Of a stretch of 64,000 nucleotides of DNA, positions 31,275 through 38,801 are shown in pieces; within the stretch, counting starts at the first letter, position 1, and the number at the start of each line of letters is the position of its first letter. Location of the stretch: positions 186,001 to 250,000 of the forward strand of contig NZ_CP007753.1 of the NCBI RefSeq assembly GCF_000757845.1. The letters are read 5' to 3'. Source of the DNA: Prochlorococcus sp. MIT 0604. GTDB lineage: Bacteria > Cyanobacteriota > Cyanobacteriia > PCC-6307 > Cyanobiaceae. The notes below the pieces were generated by a model. It made no database searches, was not told the DNA's origin, and saw only the letters and a list, made by a program, of their open reading frames with translations. A program made the translations under genes and the position numbers.

Positions 31275-32366
31275 ATGTCTAAAAAAAATAATTTATTAGT
31301 TGCAGCAAGTGGGACAGGGGGGCATATTTTCCCAGCCTTAGCAGTTTCAAAAGAGGTGGAAGATGAATGGAATATTCATTGGTTGGGTGTTAGTCAAAGA
31401 CTTGATGCAAATTTTATTCCCGAAAAATATAATTTGAGGACTTTGAATATAAAGACACCAAGAAAAAATATTTTTTTGTTTTATCAATATTTAGAAATTT
31501 TAATGTCAACTTTTCAAATAATTAGGATCTTAAAAGAAAAAAAAATTCACTTAGTTTTTGCGACTGGAGGTTATATATCAGCACCTACAATTGTTGCTTC
31601 AAAACTTCTAAGGATACCTATCATTATTCATGAATCAAATGTAATTCCAGGAATGGTCACGAAATATTTTGGTTTTTTATGTAACTATGTTCTTTTAGGA
31701 TTTAAAGAAACAAATTCTTATTTAAAAAATTGTAAAACTATTTTCACTGGAACACCTTTAAGAGAGCAATTCTATAAATTTAATTTTTTGCCAGAATGGG
31801 TTCCAAAAGGAAATGGCCCTCTTTTGATTGTTATGGGAGGTAGTCAAGGATCAAAAGCTATAAATCAAATTCTTTATGAATCTCTAGAATTTTTAATAAA
31901 AAAACAATTTCGGATAGTTCATATTGTTGGCGAATCTAATCTAAACCCTTTGCATGTAAAAAACTCCAAAAATTATATTCAAAAGAAATTTACTAATGAA
32001 ATAGCAGCTTTAATTCAAAACTGTGATCTTGTAATATCGAGATCTGGTGCAGGAACGATCAATGAATTAATGGAGGCTGAAAAACCTTCAATTTTAATTC
32101 CATATCCAGATTCTAAAAATAATCATCAGGAGAAAAATGCAATGATTCTTGCTGCAAGTGGAGGCTCAGTTTTAATCAATCAGAATAAAATGTCCAAAGA
32201 AGTTTTTGAAGAAACTCTAGAAAGAATTTTTAAAATAAAACCAAAAAAGGGGAAAAATCATTATGAAATATTAGATCTAATGAAGAAGAATATGGAAAAT
32301 AATAATAAAATTGAATCTAAAAATGAGATTAAAAAGTATATTAATTATTTTTTAAAGGAATTCTGA
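31275..32366 (+). CDS. murG: UDP-GlcNAc:lipid I N-acetylglucosaminyltransferase
   Basis: A GT28 glycosyltransferase that completes lipid II on the inner face of the plasma membrane. The 363-residue protein has ASGTGGHIFPALAVSK near the N-terminus, [30 protein letters not shown], the MGGSQGSKAIN donor-domain loop and VISRSGAGTINELMEAEKPSILIPYPDSKNNHQEKNA. Its 3' end overlaps the aminotransferase gene by 22 bases. Confidence 0.96.
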   Translation: MSKKNNLLVAASGTGGHIFPALAVSKEVEDEWNIHWLGVSQRLDANFIPEKYNLRTLNIKTPRKNIFLFYQYLEILMSTFQIIRILKEKKIHLVFATGGYISAPTIVASKLLRIPIIIHESNVIPGMVTKYFGFLCNYVLLGFKETNSYLKNCKTIFTGTPLREQFYKFNFLPEWVPKGNGPLLIVMGGSQGSKAINQILYESLEFLIKKQFRIVHIVGESNLNPLHVKNSKNYIQKKFTNEIAALIQNCDLVISRSGAGTINELMEAEKPSILIPYPDSKNNHQEKNAMILAASGGSVLINQNKMSKEVFEETLERIFKIKPKKGKNHYEILDLMKKNMENNNKIESKNEIKKYINYFLKEF

Positions 32367-33466
32367 ATTTCTGCACATAAAAGAGTGTTATTTTTTCTGT
32401 TCTGTAGACTTATTCTTGCCCACTTTTCATTAAGAAATTTAAATGAAGTGCATTCTCTAAGCAATATTCCCTTACTTTCTAAGTATTTTATATTTGGCGA
32501 CAAGGATGTTTCACTTTCTATTAAAAAAAAGTTGGTTGAAGAGTTATGAATTTTAAGGTTCTCTATTTTTAATAATTTTTCAAATACTCTCTTTTTTTCA
32601 ATATTTATCCAGCTGTGAATCTGTTTTGTCCACTGTTCATAGAATTTCTTATTACTTAATAGATCAATTCCGGCTTTAATAGAAAATGAATTTAAAGGCC
32701 AAGGATCTCTATTTATTTCCCATTGTTTAAGTTTTTTGGATGAGCCAATAACGTAACCTAATCTAAGACCAGGAATATTGAAGATTTTGGTCAAGCTTCT
32801 CAAGACTAATAAATTATCAAATCTTTTGGTTAATGGTATTAAAGATTCTTTGTCTCCATTAGGTGTTATCGATAAGAAAGCTTCATCGCAAATAACTAAT
32901 TTATATTTTTTCACAATTTCCTCCAATGAATTCTTTTCCCATAATTGGCCGGTAGGGTTATGTGGATTTGTTATCCAAATAACATCACCTTTTGGATGAA
33001 GCGGAAATGATTGAGGAAAAATATCATTCCAGTTTTTTGGTAATTCGCAATGTATAAAATTGCTATTCCAACAATTTAAAGATCTTTCATAATCAACAAA
33101 TGATGGAGAAGGAATACAACTTATTCCGAATTTGGATGCTTCATAACCTGCCCAGGTTATTAATTCAGAAGCTCCATTTCCAGGCAATATATTGTCTGGA
33201 TTTATCCCATGAAATTTGCCGATTATTTCTTTCAGATCACTCAAGTTTCTTTCTGGGTAATATCTAAAGCCAAGATTCTTAATTTCCGCATTTATTGAAT
33301 CTATTAGTATTTGAGGGGGATCAAAGGGTACCAATGATGCACTTGCATCAATGATTTCGGAGGGTAATAAATTTAATTTTTTCGCAGTTTCATATACATT
33401 TCCACCGTGCTTCAAGTTTGATCCTTGCATGGCTAACTTTGAGTAATCATGAGGTTCATTATTCAT
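32345..33466 (-). CDS. PLP aminotransferase-fold enzyme, probable threonine-phosphate decarboxylase (CobC/CobD-like)
   Basis: 373 residues of fold-type I. The opening HGGNVYETAKKL...IIDASASLVPFDPP matches the CobD/CobC branch rather than HisC. It has ITNPHNPTGQLW, VICDEAFLSI and the PLP lysine K227 in LRSLTKIFNIPGLRLGY. This branch makes the aminopropanol arm of cobalamin. Prochlorococcus makes a B12-type corrinoid (pseudocobalamin), so such a gene is expected, but no other cob gene is here. HisC remains an alternative. Confidence 0.82.
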   Translation of the reverse strand: MNNEPHDYSKLAMQGSNLKHGGNVYETAKKLNLLPSEIIDASASLVPFDPPQILIDSINAEIKNLGFRYYPERNLSDLKEIIGKFHGINPDNILPGNGASELITWAGYEASKFGISCIPSPSFVDYERSLNCWNSNFIHCELPKNWNDIFPQSFPLHPKGDVIWITNPHNPTGQLWEKNSLEEIVKKYKLVICDEAFLSITPNGDKESLIPLTKRFDNLLVLRSLTKIFNIPGLRLGYVIGSSKKLKQWEINRDPWPLNSFSIKAGIDLLSNKKFYEQWTKQIHSWINIEKKRVFEKLLKIENLKIHNSSTNFFLIESETSLSPNIKYLESKGILLRECTSFKFLNEKWARISLQNRKNNTLLCAEIQNSFKK

Positions 33467-33475
33467 TCTCTAATT

Positions 33476-34645
33476 TTATTCAACCCATTTTAAATCTGAT
33501 CCAATTGCATCTTTTATACTAGATAATTGATGGTTATTAAGTTGCTTTATAATTCCCTCAAGTATATCTGGTACTAATTGTGGACCCTTATATATCCATC
33601 CTGTATAAAGTTGAATTAATGATGCTCCAGAACAAATTCTTTCCCAAGCTGACTCAGGACTATCTATTCCACCAACGCCAATTAAAATAATCTTTTTATC
33701 AATATTATGTATATGTTTTATTATTTGATTTGCTTTTTTTTGGAGAGGCCTTCCACTTAATCCTCCATTCTCTTGAGAAAGTAATAATCCGGTTTGCATG
33801 ATCTTTCTATTTTCAAGACCTAATCTATCTATGCTGGTGTTAGTAGCAATTATTCCATCGATGTTTTCCTCGATTATTAACTGGCAAATATCTTCAATAT
33901 CTTTAAAGCTTAGATCTGGTGCAATTTTGACAAATAATGGTGGACAACTGGGTAAGTTTTTAATTTCTTTAATAAGTTCTCTTAGAAGAATTGGATCTTG
34001 TAACTTTCTTAGTCCTTCAGTATTTGGAGAACTTACGTTTATTGCTGCATAATCACAATATGGAATTAATAATTTTAGAGAAGTTAAATAGTCATCTTTT
34101 GCTTGAGATAAATCTGTAATTTTAGACTTACCAAAATTGATCCCTAAACAAATATTCTTTCTATTTTTTTTAAACTCAATTCTTTGTTCGACAAAGTTTT
34201 TAACTAGATTTTCAGCACCATTGTTATTGAAACCCATTCTATTTAATGCCGCCTCTTCTTCTGCTAATCTAAATAACCTTGGTTTGGGATTTCCATTCTG
34301 AGCAAATTTAGTTACTGTACCAAGTTCAGCAAATCCAAAACCAAAATCTTTCCATATATTTGCGGCATTTCCATTTTTGTCAAAACCTGCAGCTAAACCA
34401 ATTGGATTACAAAAATTTATTCCACATATGTTCTGAGTTAACCTTTTATCAACTACAGAAAATTCTTTATTTAGATTTTTTAAGATAGAAGAAACTACAG
34501 GCCAATTATATTTTCTTGAACTGAATGATAGGAGGCTAAGAGATAAATTTGTTAAGTATTCTGCATCAATCCCAGAGTCTTTTTTTAATACAGGCGTAAT
34601 CAAGTTTTTATAAAGATTTTTAAATACCCCCTTCTGTTCATTCAT
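33476..34645 (-). CDS. pyrD: Dihydroorotate dehydrogenase (quinone), class 2
   Basis: A membrane-associated FMN enzyme of pyrimidine synthesis that passes electrons to quinone. The 389-residue protein has an N-terminal extension with hydrophobic patches (about 1-50), NPIGLAAGFDKNG, ELGTVTKFAQNGNPKPRLFRL, the class 2 active-site region AAINVSSPNTEGLRKLQ with serine as base, and IGVGGIDSPESAWERICSGASLIQLYTG. The next gene, cobC-like, starts nine bases downstream. Confidence 0.96.
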   Translation of the reverse strand: MNEQKGVFKNLYKNLITPVLKKDSGIDAEYLTNLSLSLLSFSSRKYNWPVVSSILKNLNKEFSVVDKRLTQNICGINFCNPIGLAAGFDKNGNAANIWKDFGFGFAELGTVTKFAQNGNPKPRLFRLAEEEAALNRMGFNNNGAENLVKNFVEQRIEFKKNRKNICLGINFGKSKITDLSQAKDDYLTSLKLLIPYCDYAAINVSSPNTEGLRKLQDPILLRELIKEIKNLPSCPPLFVKIAPDLSFKDIEDICQLIIEENIDGIIATNTSIDRLGLENRKIMQTGLLLSQENGGLSGRPLQKKANQIIKHIHNIDKKIILIGVGGIDSPESAWERICSGASLIQLYTGWIYKGPQLVPDILEGIIKQLNNHQLSSIKDAIGSDLKWVE

Positions 34646-34651
34646 AAAAAA

Positions 34652-35371
34652 TTAGGCTTCTTTTTTTTCTATTATCCAATATTTTTTATCTTTAGGAATC
34701 AATCTCCAATTACGCCATTCAAAAAGTGAATATTGTTTTATCTTTAAGTGGTTTTCTTCACCTAATAAGGTGTTGAGTTCAGGTGAACTTAAAAGGTACT
34801 TTTGTTCTGCAAATTTTTTAATTAATTCATTGCGGGAAAATAATTCCTGAATTTCTATAGGTGCATTTTTTTCAAAAAAATCAACAGAGGATTCTGCTTT
34901 TTTTAAGTTACTTTCTATAGAGATACCTTTGCTGTAATTAGTTGCAATTTTATCAACTCTATCATTTTGTTTATCCCCGCTATGACCTTTAACATATTCC
35001 ATTATTAGGCCATTAATCCTTAATTGATCAATTTTCTGCCATAGATCAAGATTTTGAACTGGTTTTCCTGCACTTGTTTTCCATCCATTTTTCTTCCAAT
35101 TTATAATCCATTTTGTATAACCCTCTATGACATATTTACTATCAGTTCTTAGTTTAAAGTTCTCTTTTAATTGGTAGTTTTTTAATTTCTCAAGAGTTTT
35201 TATAGCTGCAGTGAGTTCCATTCTATTATTAGTAGTATTTTGCTCGGAACCACCTATTTCTAATTCGCTGTTATCGTCAAAAATTATTAAACCACCCCAG
35301 CCACCTGGGCCTGGATTACCACTGCAGGCTCCATCTGTTGCGGCTTCAATCGCAATACTATCACTATTCAT
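34652..35371 (-). CDS. rnhA: Ribonuclease HI with C-terminal extension
   Basis: 239 residues. The RNase HI domain covers about 1-150: D13 in ATDGACSGNPGPGGWGG, the glutamate in NNRMELTAA, the aspartate in LRTDSKYVIEGYTKWI and the last aspartate in DRVDKIATNYSKG, giving a complete DEDD set. About 85 residues follow with no motif I recognise, rich in E, K and L, ending in KKYWIIEKKEA. E. coli RNase HI is 155 residues, so the tail is extra. A 9-bp inverted repeat lies directly before its start. Confidence 0.93.
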   Translation of the reverse strand: MNSDSIAIEAATDGACSGNPGPGGWGGLIIFDDNSELEIGGSEQNTTNNRMELTAAIKTLEKLKNYQLKENFKLRTDSKYVIEGYTKWIINWKKNGWKTSAGKPVQNLDLWQKIDQLRINGLIMEYVKGHSGDKQNDRVDKIATNYSKGISIESNLKKAESSVDFFEKNAPIEIQELFSRNELIKKFAEQKYLLSSPELNTLLGEENHLKIKQYSLFEWRNWRLIPKDKKYWIIEKKEA

Positions 35372-35379
35372 AATTTTTG

Positions 35380-35405
35380 AAGCCGATATTAAAGGTTATC
35401 GGCTT
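35380..35405. repeat. Perfect 9-bp inverted repeat between rplL and rnhA
   Basis: AAGCCGATA at 35380-35388 pairs with TATCGGCTT at 35397-35405 around an 8-base loop. It sits 14 bases after the rplL stop and 8 bases before the rnhA start (both minus strand). Neither side has a good T run, so it is not a typical intrinsic terminator. It may be an mRNA end-protecting or processing hairpin for the rplL transcript. Confidence 0.7.
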
Positions 35406-35419
35406 GAAAAAATGTACTC

Positions 35420-35815
35420 TTACTTAAGTGTAACTTTACCGCCAGCTTCTTCAATCTCTTTCTTTAAAGATTCAGCATCTGCTTTAGCAATTCCTTCTTT
35501 TACTGTTTTTGGTGCAGATTCAACAAGTGCTTTTGCATCGCCAAGTCCTAGACCAGTTGCATTTCTTACAACCTTAAGGACTTTGATTTTTGCAGCTGCA
35601 TCAAAGCTTTCTAGAACTACATCAAATTCAGTTTTTTCTTCAGCAGCGCCACCATCTGCGTCACCGCCAGCTGCTCCTGGAGCTGCCATTACTACACCTG
35701 CAGAAGCTGCAGCAGATACACCAAAAGCCTCTTCAATTTGCTTTACAAGCTCAGATGCTTCTAAAAGTGATAGGGATTTTAATGATTCAAGAATTTCTTC
35801 AGTTTTTGCGGACAT
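35420..35815 (-). CDS. rplL: 50S ribosomal protein L7/L12
   Basis: The stalk protein, 131 residues. The N-terminal dimer domain (about 1-35, [28 protein letters not shown]) is followed by an alanine/glycine-rich hinge and the C-terminal factor-binding domain ([24 protein letters not shown]...GGKVTLK). It is last in the nusG-to-rplL block and directly follows rplJ, 28 bases away. Confidence 0.98.
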
Positions 35816-35843
35816 TTTCTTAAAAGTTAATTAGGGTTTGAAT

Positions 35844-36371
35844 TTAAGATTCTGATTTTTCAGAATGTTGTTTAAGTGATCTAGCAAGTCCAGAAGGCAC
35901 TTCATTGATAGAGATCGCAATTTTTGTTGCTATGCCATTTAGAGCACCAGCAATTTTTGCCATCAATACTTCTTTAGATGGAAGACTTGCAATTTCTTTT
36001 ATTTCAGAATCGCTAAGAAGTCTGCCTTCAAATAAAGCTCCTTTGGTTTCGGATTTTTTGGTGTCTTTTTGAAAAGATTGGATCGCTTTTACAGCACCAC
36101 CAACATCTTCTTTAATTAAGACAAAAGCATTTGTTCCGGTCAGTAAAGATTCAAGATCGTTCCAATTACTATCTCCATCAATAGCTTTACGCATTAATGA
36201 ATTTTTAGTAACTTTGCAGATGCCATTAGTTGTTTGCAATCTAGATCGCAAATCTGACATCTCTTTGATAGTTAAACCTTTATAGTCAAGAACTACAGCC
36301 ATTTCCGAGTCGTCTAAAAGAGATTTAATCTCAGTAACGATTTGTTGCTTATTCTCTAGTGTTCGGCCCAT
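35844..36371 (-). CDS. rplJ: 50S ribosomal protein L10
   Basis: The stalk base protein, 175 residues from the ATG at 36371 ([15 protein letters not shown]). An in-frame start 45 bases upstream exists but would add an unusual tail that lies in the leader RNA, so I prefer 36371. The visible L10 features are [35 protein letters not shown] and the C-terminal helix that binds L7/L12 dimers ([26 protein letters not shown]). A structured leader precedes it and likely mediates autoregulation. Confidence 0.97.
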   Translation of the reverse strand: MGRTLENKQQIVTEIKSLLDDSEMAVVLDYKGLTIKEMSDLRSRLQTTNGICKVTKNSLMRKAIDGDSNWNDLESLLTGTNAFVLIKEDVGGAVKAIQSFQKDTKKSETKGALFEGRLLSDSEIKEIASLPSKEVLMAKIAGALNGIATKIAISINEVPSGLARSLKQHSEKSES

Positions 36372-36542
36372 CGTTGTTTTTGGATCGTAGTTTAGGGAGA
36401 GCAGGAAATGCGGCAAAGTCCTTTTAAATAGAGGCCGCTTTTATTAGATCCAAAAAAAGAAATAATTAAGACGAGTCCTCGGTAGGGATTTAAAATTTAG
36501 AACAACTAAATAAACCTACTTTCTTTGGCCGTATTATTGCAA
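36372..36542 (-). ncRNA. L10-type ribosomal protein leader before rplJ
   Basis: The 192-base rplA-rplJ gap on the minus strand is rich in potential helices: GTAGG/CCTAC (36515-36519 with 36482-36486), which encloses a TTTAG/CTAAA hairpin; GCCGC/GCGGC (36434-36438 with 36410-36414); and a long-range GATCCAAAAA/TTTTTGGATC pair on the plus strand (36447-36456 with 36377-36386) that ends five bases before the rplJ ATG. L10(L12)4 binding to such leaders is the known control of rplJL. No Shine-Dalgarno is visible before rplJ. The 5' end is inferred from the upstream -10 box. Confidence 0.6.
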
Positions 36543-36547
36543 TTTAA

Positions 36548-36553
36548 ATTATA
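36548..36553 (-). promoter_or_regulatory. Perfect -10 box for the rplJ-rplL transcript
   Basis: The minus strand reads TATAAT here, 10 bases after the rplA stop codon. A convincing -35 box is not visible; the expected position falls inside rplA. A start near 36541 would give the leader described for rplJ. Confidence 0.45.
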
Positions 36554-36563
36554 CTACAAAGAG

Positions 36564-37271
36564 TTAACCTTCAGGTTGGTAATCTTGTATAGCATTTATG
36601 TCTACTTGAACTGAAGGTCCCATTGTTGAAGTTACATAAAAAGTTTTCCAATATTTTCCCTTTGCTCCACTTGGTTTATTTTTATCGATTGATTCTTGCA
36701 AAGTTTTTAAGTTGTCAAATAGAGCCTCTTTTGCGAAACTTGCTTTTCCAAAGCGGACATGAACGATACCAGCCTTATCTGCTCTAAATTCGAGCTTACC
36801 AGCTTTGAATTCTTTTATTGCATTAGCAATATCATTTGTTACTGTCCCAGCTTTAGGGTTAGGCATTAAACCTCTAGGTCCTAAAACTCTTCCTAATTTT
36901 GCAACCTTAGGCATCATATCTGGAGTCGCAATAAGTAGATCGAACTCCATATTCCCTTTGTTTATGCTTTCTACAAGATCTTCTTCGCCAAATAAATCTG
37001 CACCAGCAGATTTAGCTTTCGATACATTCTCACCGCTTGTAATTACTGCAATTTTTATGCTTTGGCCAGTACCATGTGGTAATGCAACAGTAGTCCTTAA
37101 TTGTTGATCAGTATATTTTGGATCAATACCTAAACGTATATGTGCTTCAATGGTTTCATCAAATTTTGCATTAGCATTTTCCTTGATAATACTAAGAGCT
37201 TCAAGTGGGGCGTAAATGCGATCTTCTATCTTTGTTGATAGAGCCGCCATTCTTTTTGATAGTTTTTTCAT
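36564..37271 (-). CDS. rplA: 50S ribosomal protein L1
   Basis: 235 residues. It has [34 protein letters not shown] in the RNA-binding domain, [19 protein letters not shown] in the second domain and the C-terminal [21 protein letters not shown]. Besides its ribosomal role at the E-site stalk, L1 commonly represses its own operon by binding the mRNA. A small GGTTA/TAACC hairpin (37291-37305) lies in the rplK-rplA gap. Confidence 0.98.
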   Translation of the reverse strand: MKKLSKRMAALSTKIEDRIYAPLEALSIIKENANAKFDETIEAHIRLGIDPKYTDQQLRTTVALPHGTGQSIKIAVITSGENVSKAKSAGADLFGEEDLVESINKGNMEFDLLIATPDMMPKVAKLGRVLGPRGLMPNPKAGTVTNDIANAIKEFKAGKLEFRADKAGIVHVRFGKASFAKEALFDNLKTLQESIDKNKPSGAKGKYWKTFYVTSTMGPSVQVDINAIQDYQPEG

Positions 37272-37337
37272 AATATTTTTGGGTGCAAACGGTTATTAGG
37301 TAACCTCCCCTATGTAGTGAACGATTTTGTCTTGAAC

Positions 37338-37763
37338 TTAATCAGTAATAGAGACGCCCATATTACGAGCTGTGCCTTCAATTACTTTCATAGCTGATTC
37401 AACACTTGAACAGTTTAGATCAGGAAGCTTAGTTTTGGCTATTTCTTCTAGTTGAGCTTTACTTATATTCCCAACAGAGCCTTTTGCAGATTCACCTGAT
37501 CCTTTCTCTATGCCAGCTGCTTTTGTTATTAAGACAGAAGCAGGAGGTGTTTTTGTTATAAAAGTAAAGCTTCTATCTTCAAAAACAGAAATCTCAACTG
37601 GAATTACAAAACCTGCTTTATCTTGGGTCCTTGCATTATATTCTTTACAAAATGCCATTATATTGACACCATGTTGTCCTAAAGCTGGCCCTACAGGAGG
37701 AGCAGGGTTCGCTTTGCCCGCTTGTAGAGCAAGCTTGATAACTGCAACAATTTTTTTTGCCAT
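37338..37763 (-). CDS. rplK: 50S ribosomal protein L11
   Basis: 141 residues, the family length. Landmarks are the proline-rich N-terminal [49 protein letters not shown] and the C-terminal rRNA-binding [26 protein letters not shown]11 is needed for stringent factor activation in other bacteria. It follows nusG. Confidence 0.98.
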   Translation of the reverse strand: MAKKIVAVIKLALQAGKANPAPPVGPALGQHGVNIMAFCKEYNARTQDKAGFVIPVEISVFEDRSFTFITKTPPASVLITKAAGIEKGSGESAKGSVGNISKAQLEEIAKTKLPDLNCSSVESAMKVIEGTARNMGVSITD

Positions 37764-37830
37764 TAGATTAGAGAATTTTTGCTGAGGTAGAAAATCATTA
37801 TTTTACTCGATAAACAAGAACATTTAGAAA

Positions 37831-38442
37831 TTAGTTTTGTTTATTGATTTGGGAGAACTCTAATTCTACAGGAGTCTCGCGCCCAAATATTGAAAGTAAT
37901 GCTTTTAATTTATTTCTTTCCCCAGAAACTTCTATAACTTCTCCCTGGAAATCTTTAAATGGCCCACTAGTTACTACGATTCTATCTTTTTCTTCAATAT
38001 CTAACTTGATTACCGCTTTTTTCTCTGATGCGCGCTTAAAGATCCTATTAACTTCTTGTCTGGATAATGGTCTAGGTTTAATATGACCTCGTGATCTACC
38101 GCTCCCTCTACCGTCTTCAGCACCAACAAAGTTAATTACATTTGGAGTACTTTTTACAGCCATCATTGTATCTTCATCCAAAATCATTCTTACGAGGACA
38201 TAACCTGGAAAAACTTTTTCTTCAGTAGTTTGTCTACTTCCATCTTTTTTTAATTTAATTCCAGGAGTCTGGGGAATTTCAATTTCAATAATTCGATTAT
38301 TAACACCTAAAGTTACTGATCTCTGCTCAAGAGTCGCTTTTACTTTTTTTTCACAGCTTGATGCTACTTGAACTGCATACCATCTTGCGATGCTAGTATT
38401 TGCTCTTGAAGAAGAAAGGTTTGTAGTCAATTCATTACTCAT
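37831..38442 (-). CDS. nusG: Transcription antitermination/pausing factor NusG
   Basis: 203 residues. The N-terminal NGN domain (about 20-125: ARWYAVQVASSCEKKVKATLEQR, VFPGYVLVRM, NVINFVGA) contacts RNA polymerase, and the C-terminal KOW domain (about 150-203: VTSGPFKDFQGEVIEVSGERNKLKALLSIFGRETPVELEF) contacts Rho or S10 in other bacteria. It lies in the usual secE-nusG-rplK order. Confidence 0.97.
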   Translation of the reverse strand: MSNELTTNLSSSRANTSIARWYAVQVASSCEKKVKATLEQRSVTLGVNNRIIEIEIPQTPGIKLKKDGSRQTTEEKVFPGYVLVRMILDEDTMMAVKSTPNVINFVGAEDGRGSGRSRGHIKPRPLSRQEVNRIFKRASEKKAVIKLDIEEKDRIVVTSGPFKDFQGEVIEVSGERNKLKALLSIFGRETPVELEFSQINKQN

Positions 38443-38499
38443 TTTTTGTTCCTTGAGGCTTAATTAAGATCTTGATAAAAATAGATATTCAGGGATAAT

Positions 38500-38742
38500 T
38501 CAACCAAAAATTTGCGAGGCAGCCCATCCATAGAATCTACTGACAGATGCTATGGCTGCCGCAGAAAAGGTTACCATAACTATAACCGCTACAGATTCGC
38601 TAAAAAGTTGTTGTTTGTTCGGCCAGACGACAAGTTTAAGCTCATCGTAGGTAGATCTAAAAAAATTATTATTTTTTTTAGGCTCTTCAATTTGAGGTGA
38701 ATCCTTTTTAGGAGGTTCTTTATTAGTAGTAGGACTTGTCAC
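38500..38742 (-). CDS. secE: Preprotein translocase subunit SecE
   Basis: 80 residues with a polar N-terminal tail (about 1-25, many K, P, E) and one membrane helix (about 52-72). The conserved amphipathic FFRSTYDELKLVVWPNKQQLFSES segment identifies SecE. It stabilises SecY in the translocon. It begins the ribosomal-protein block, about 60 bases after the end of the clpB-like gene. Confidence 0.95.
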   Translation of the reverse strand: MTSPTTNKEPPKKDSPQIEEPKKNNNFFRSTYDELKLVVWPNKQQLFSESVAVIVMVTFSAAAIASVSRFYGWAASQIFG

Positions 38743-38801
38743 AAGATTTGTTGGAATTAAGCTTTTCGCTTTAATTATATTTTAGCTTATCGATTTACTC
38801 C

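Noticed and set aside
36372..36416. N-terminal extension of L10 from an upstream start
   Set aside because: It would overlap the leader helices and add residues not found in L10; ATG 36371 gives the usual length.
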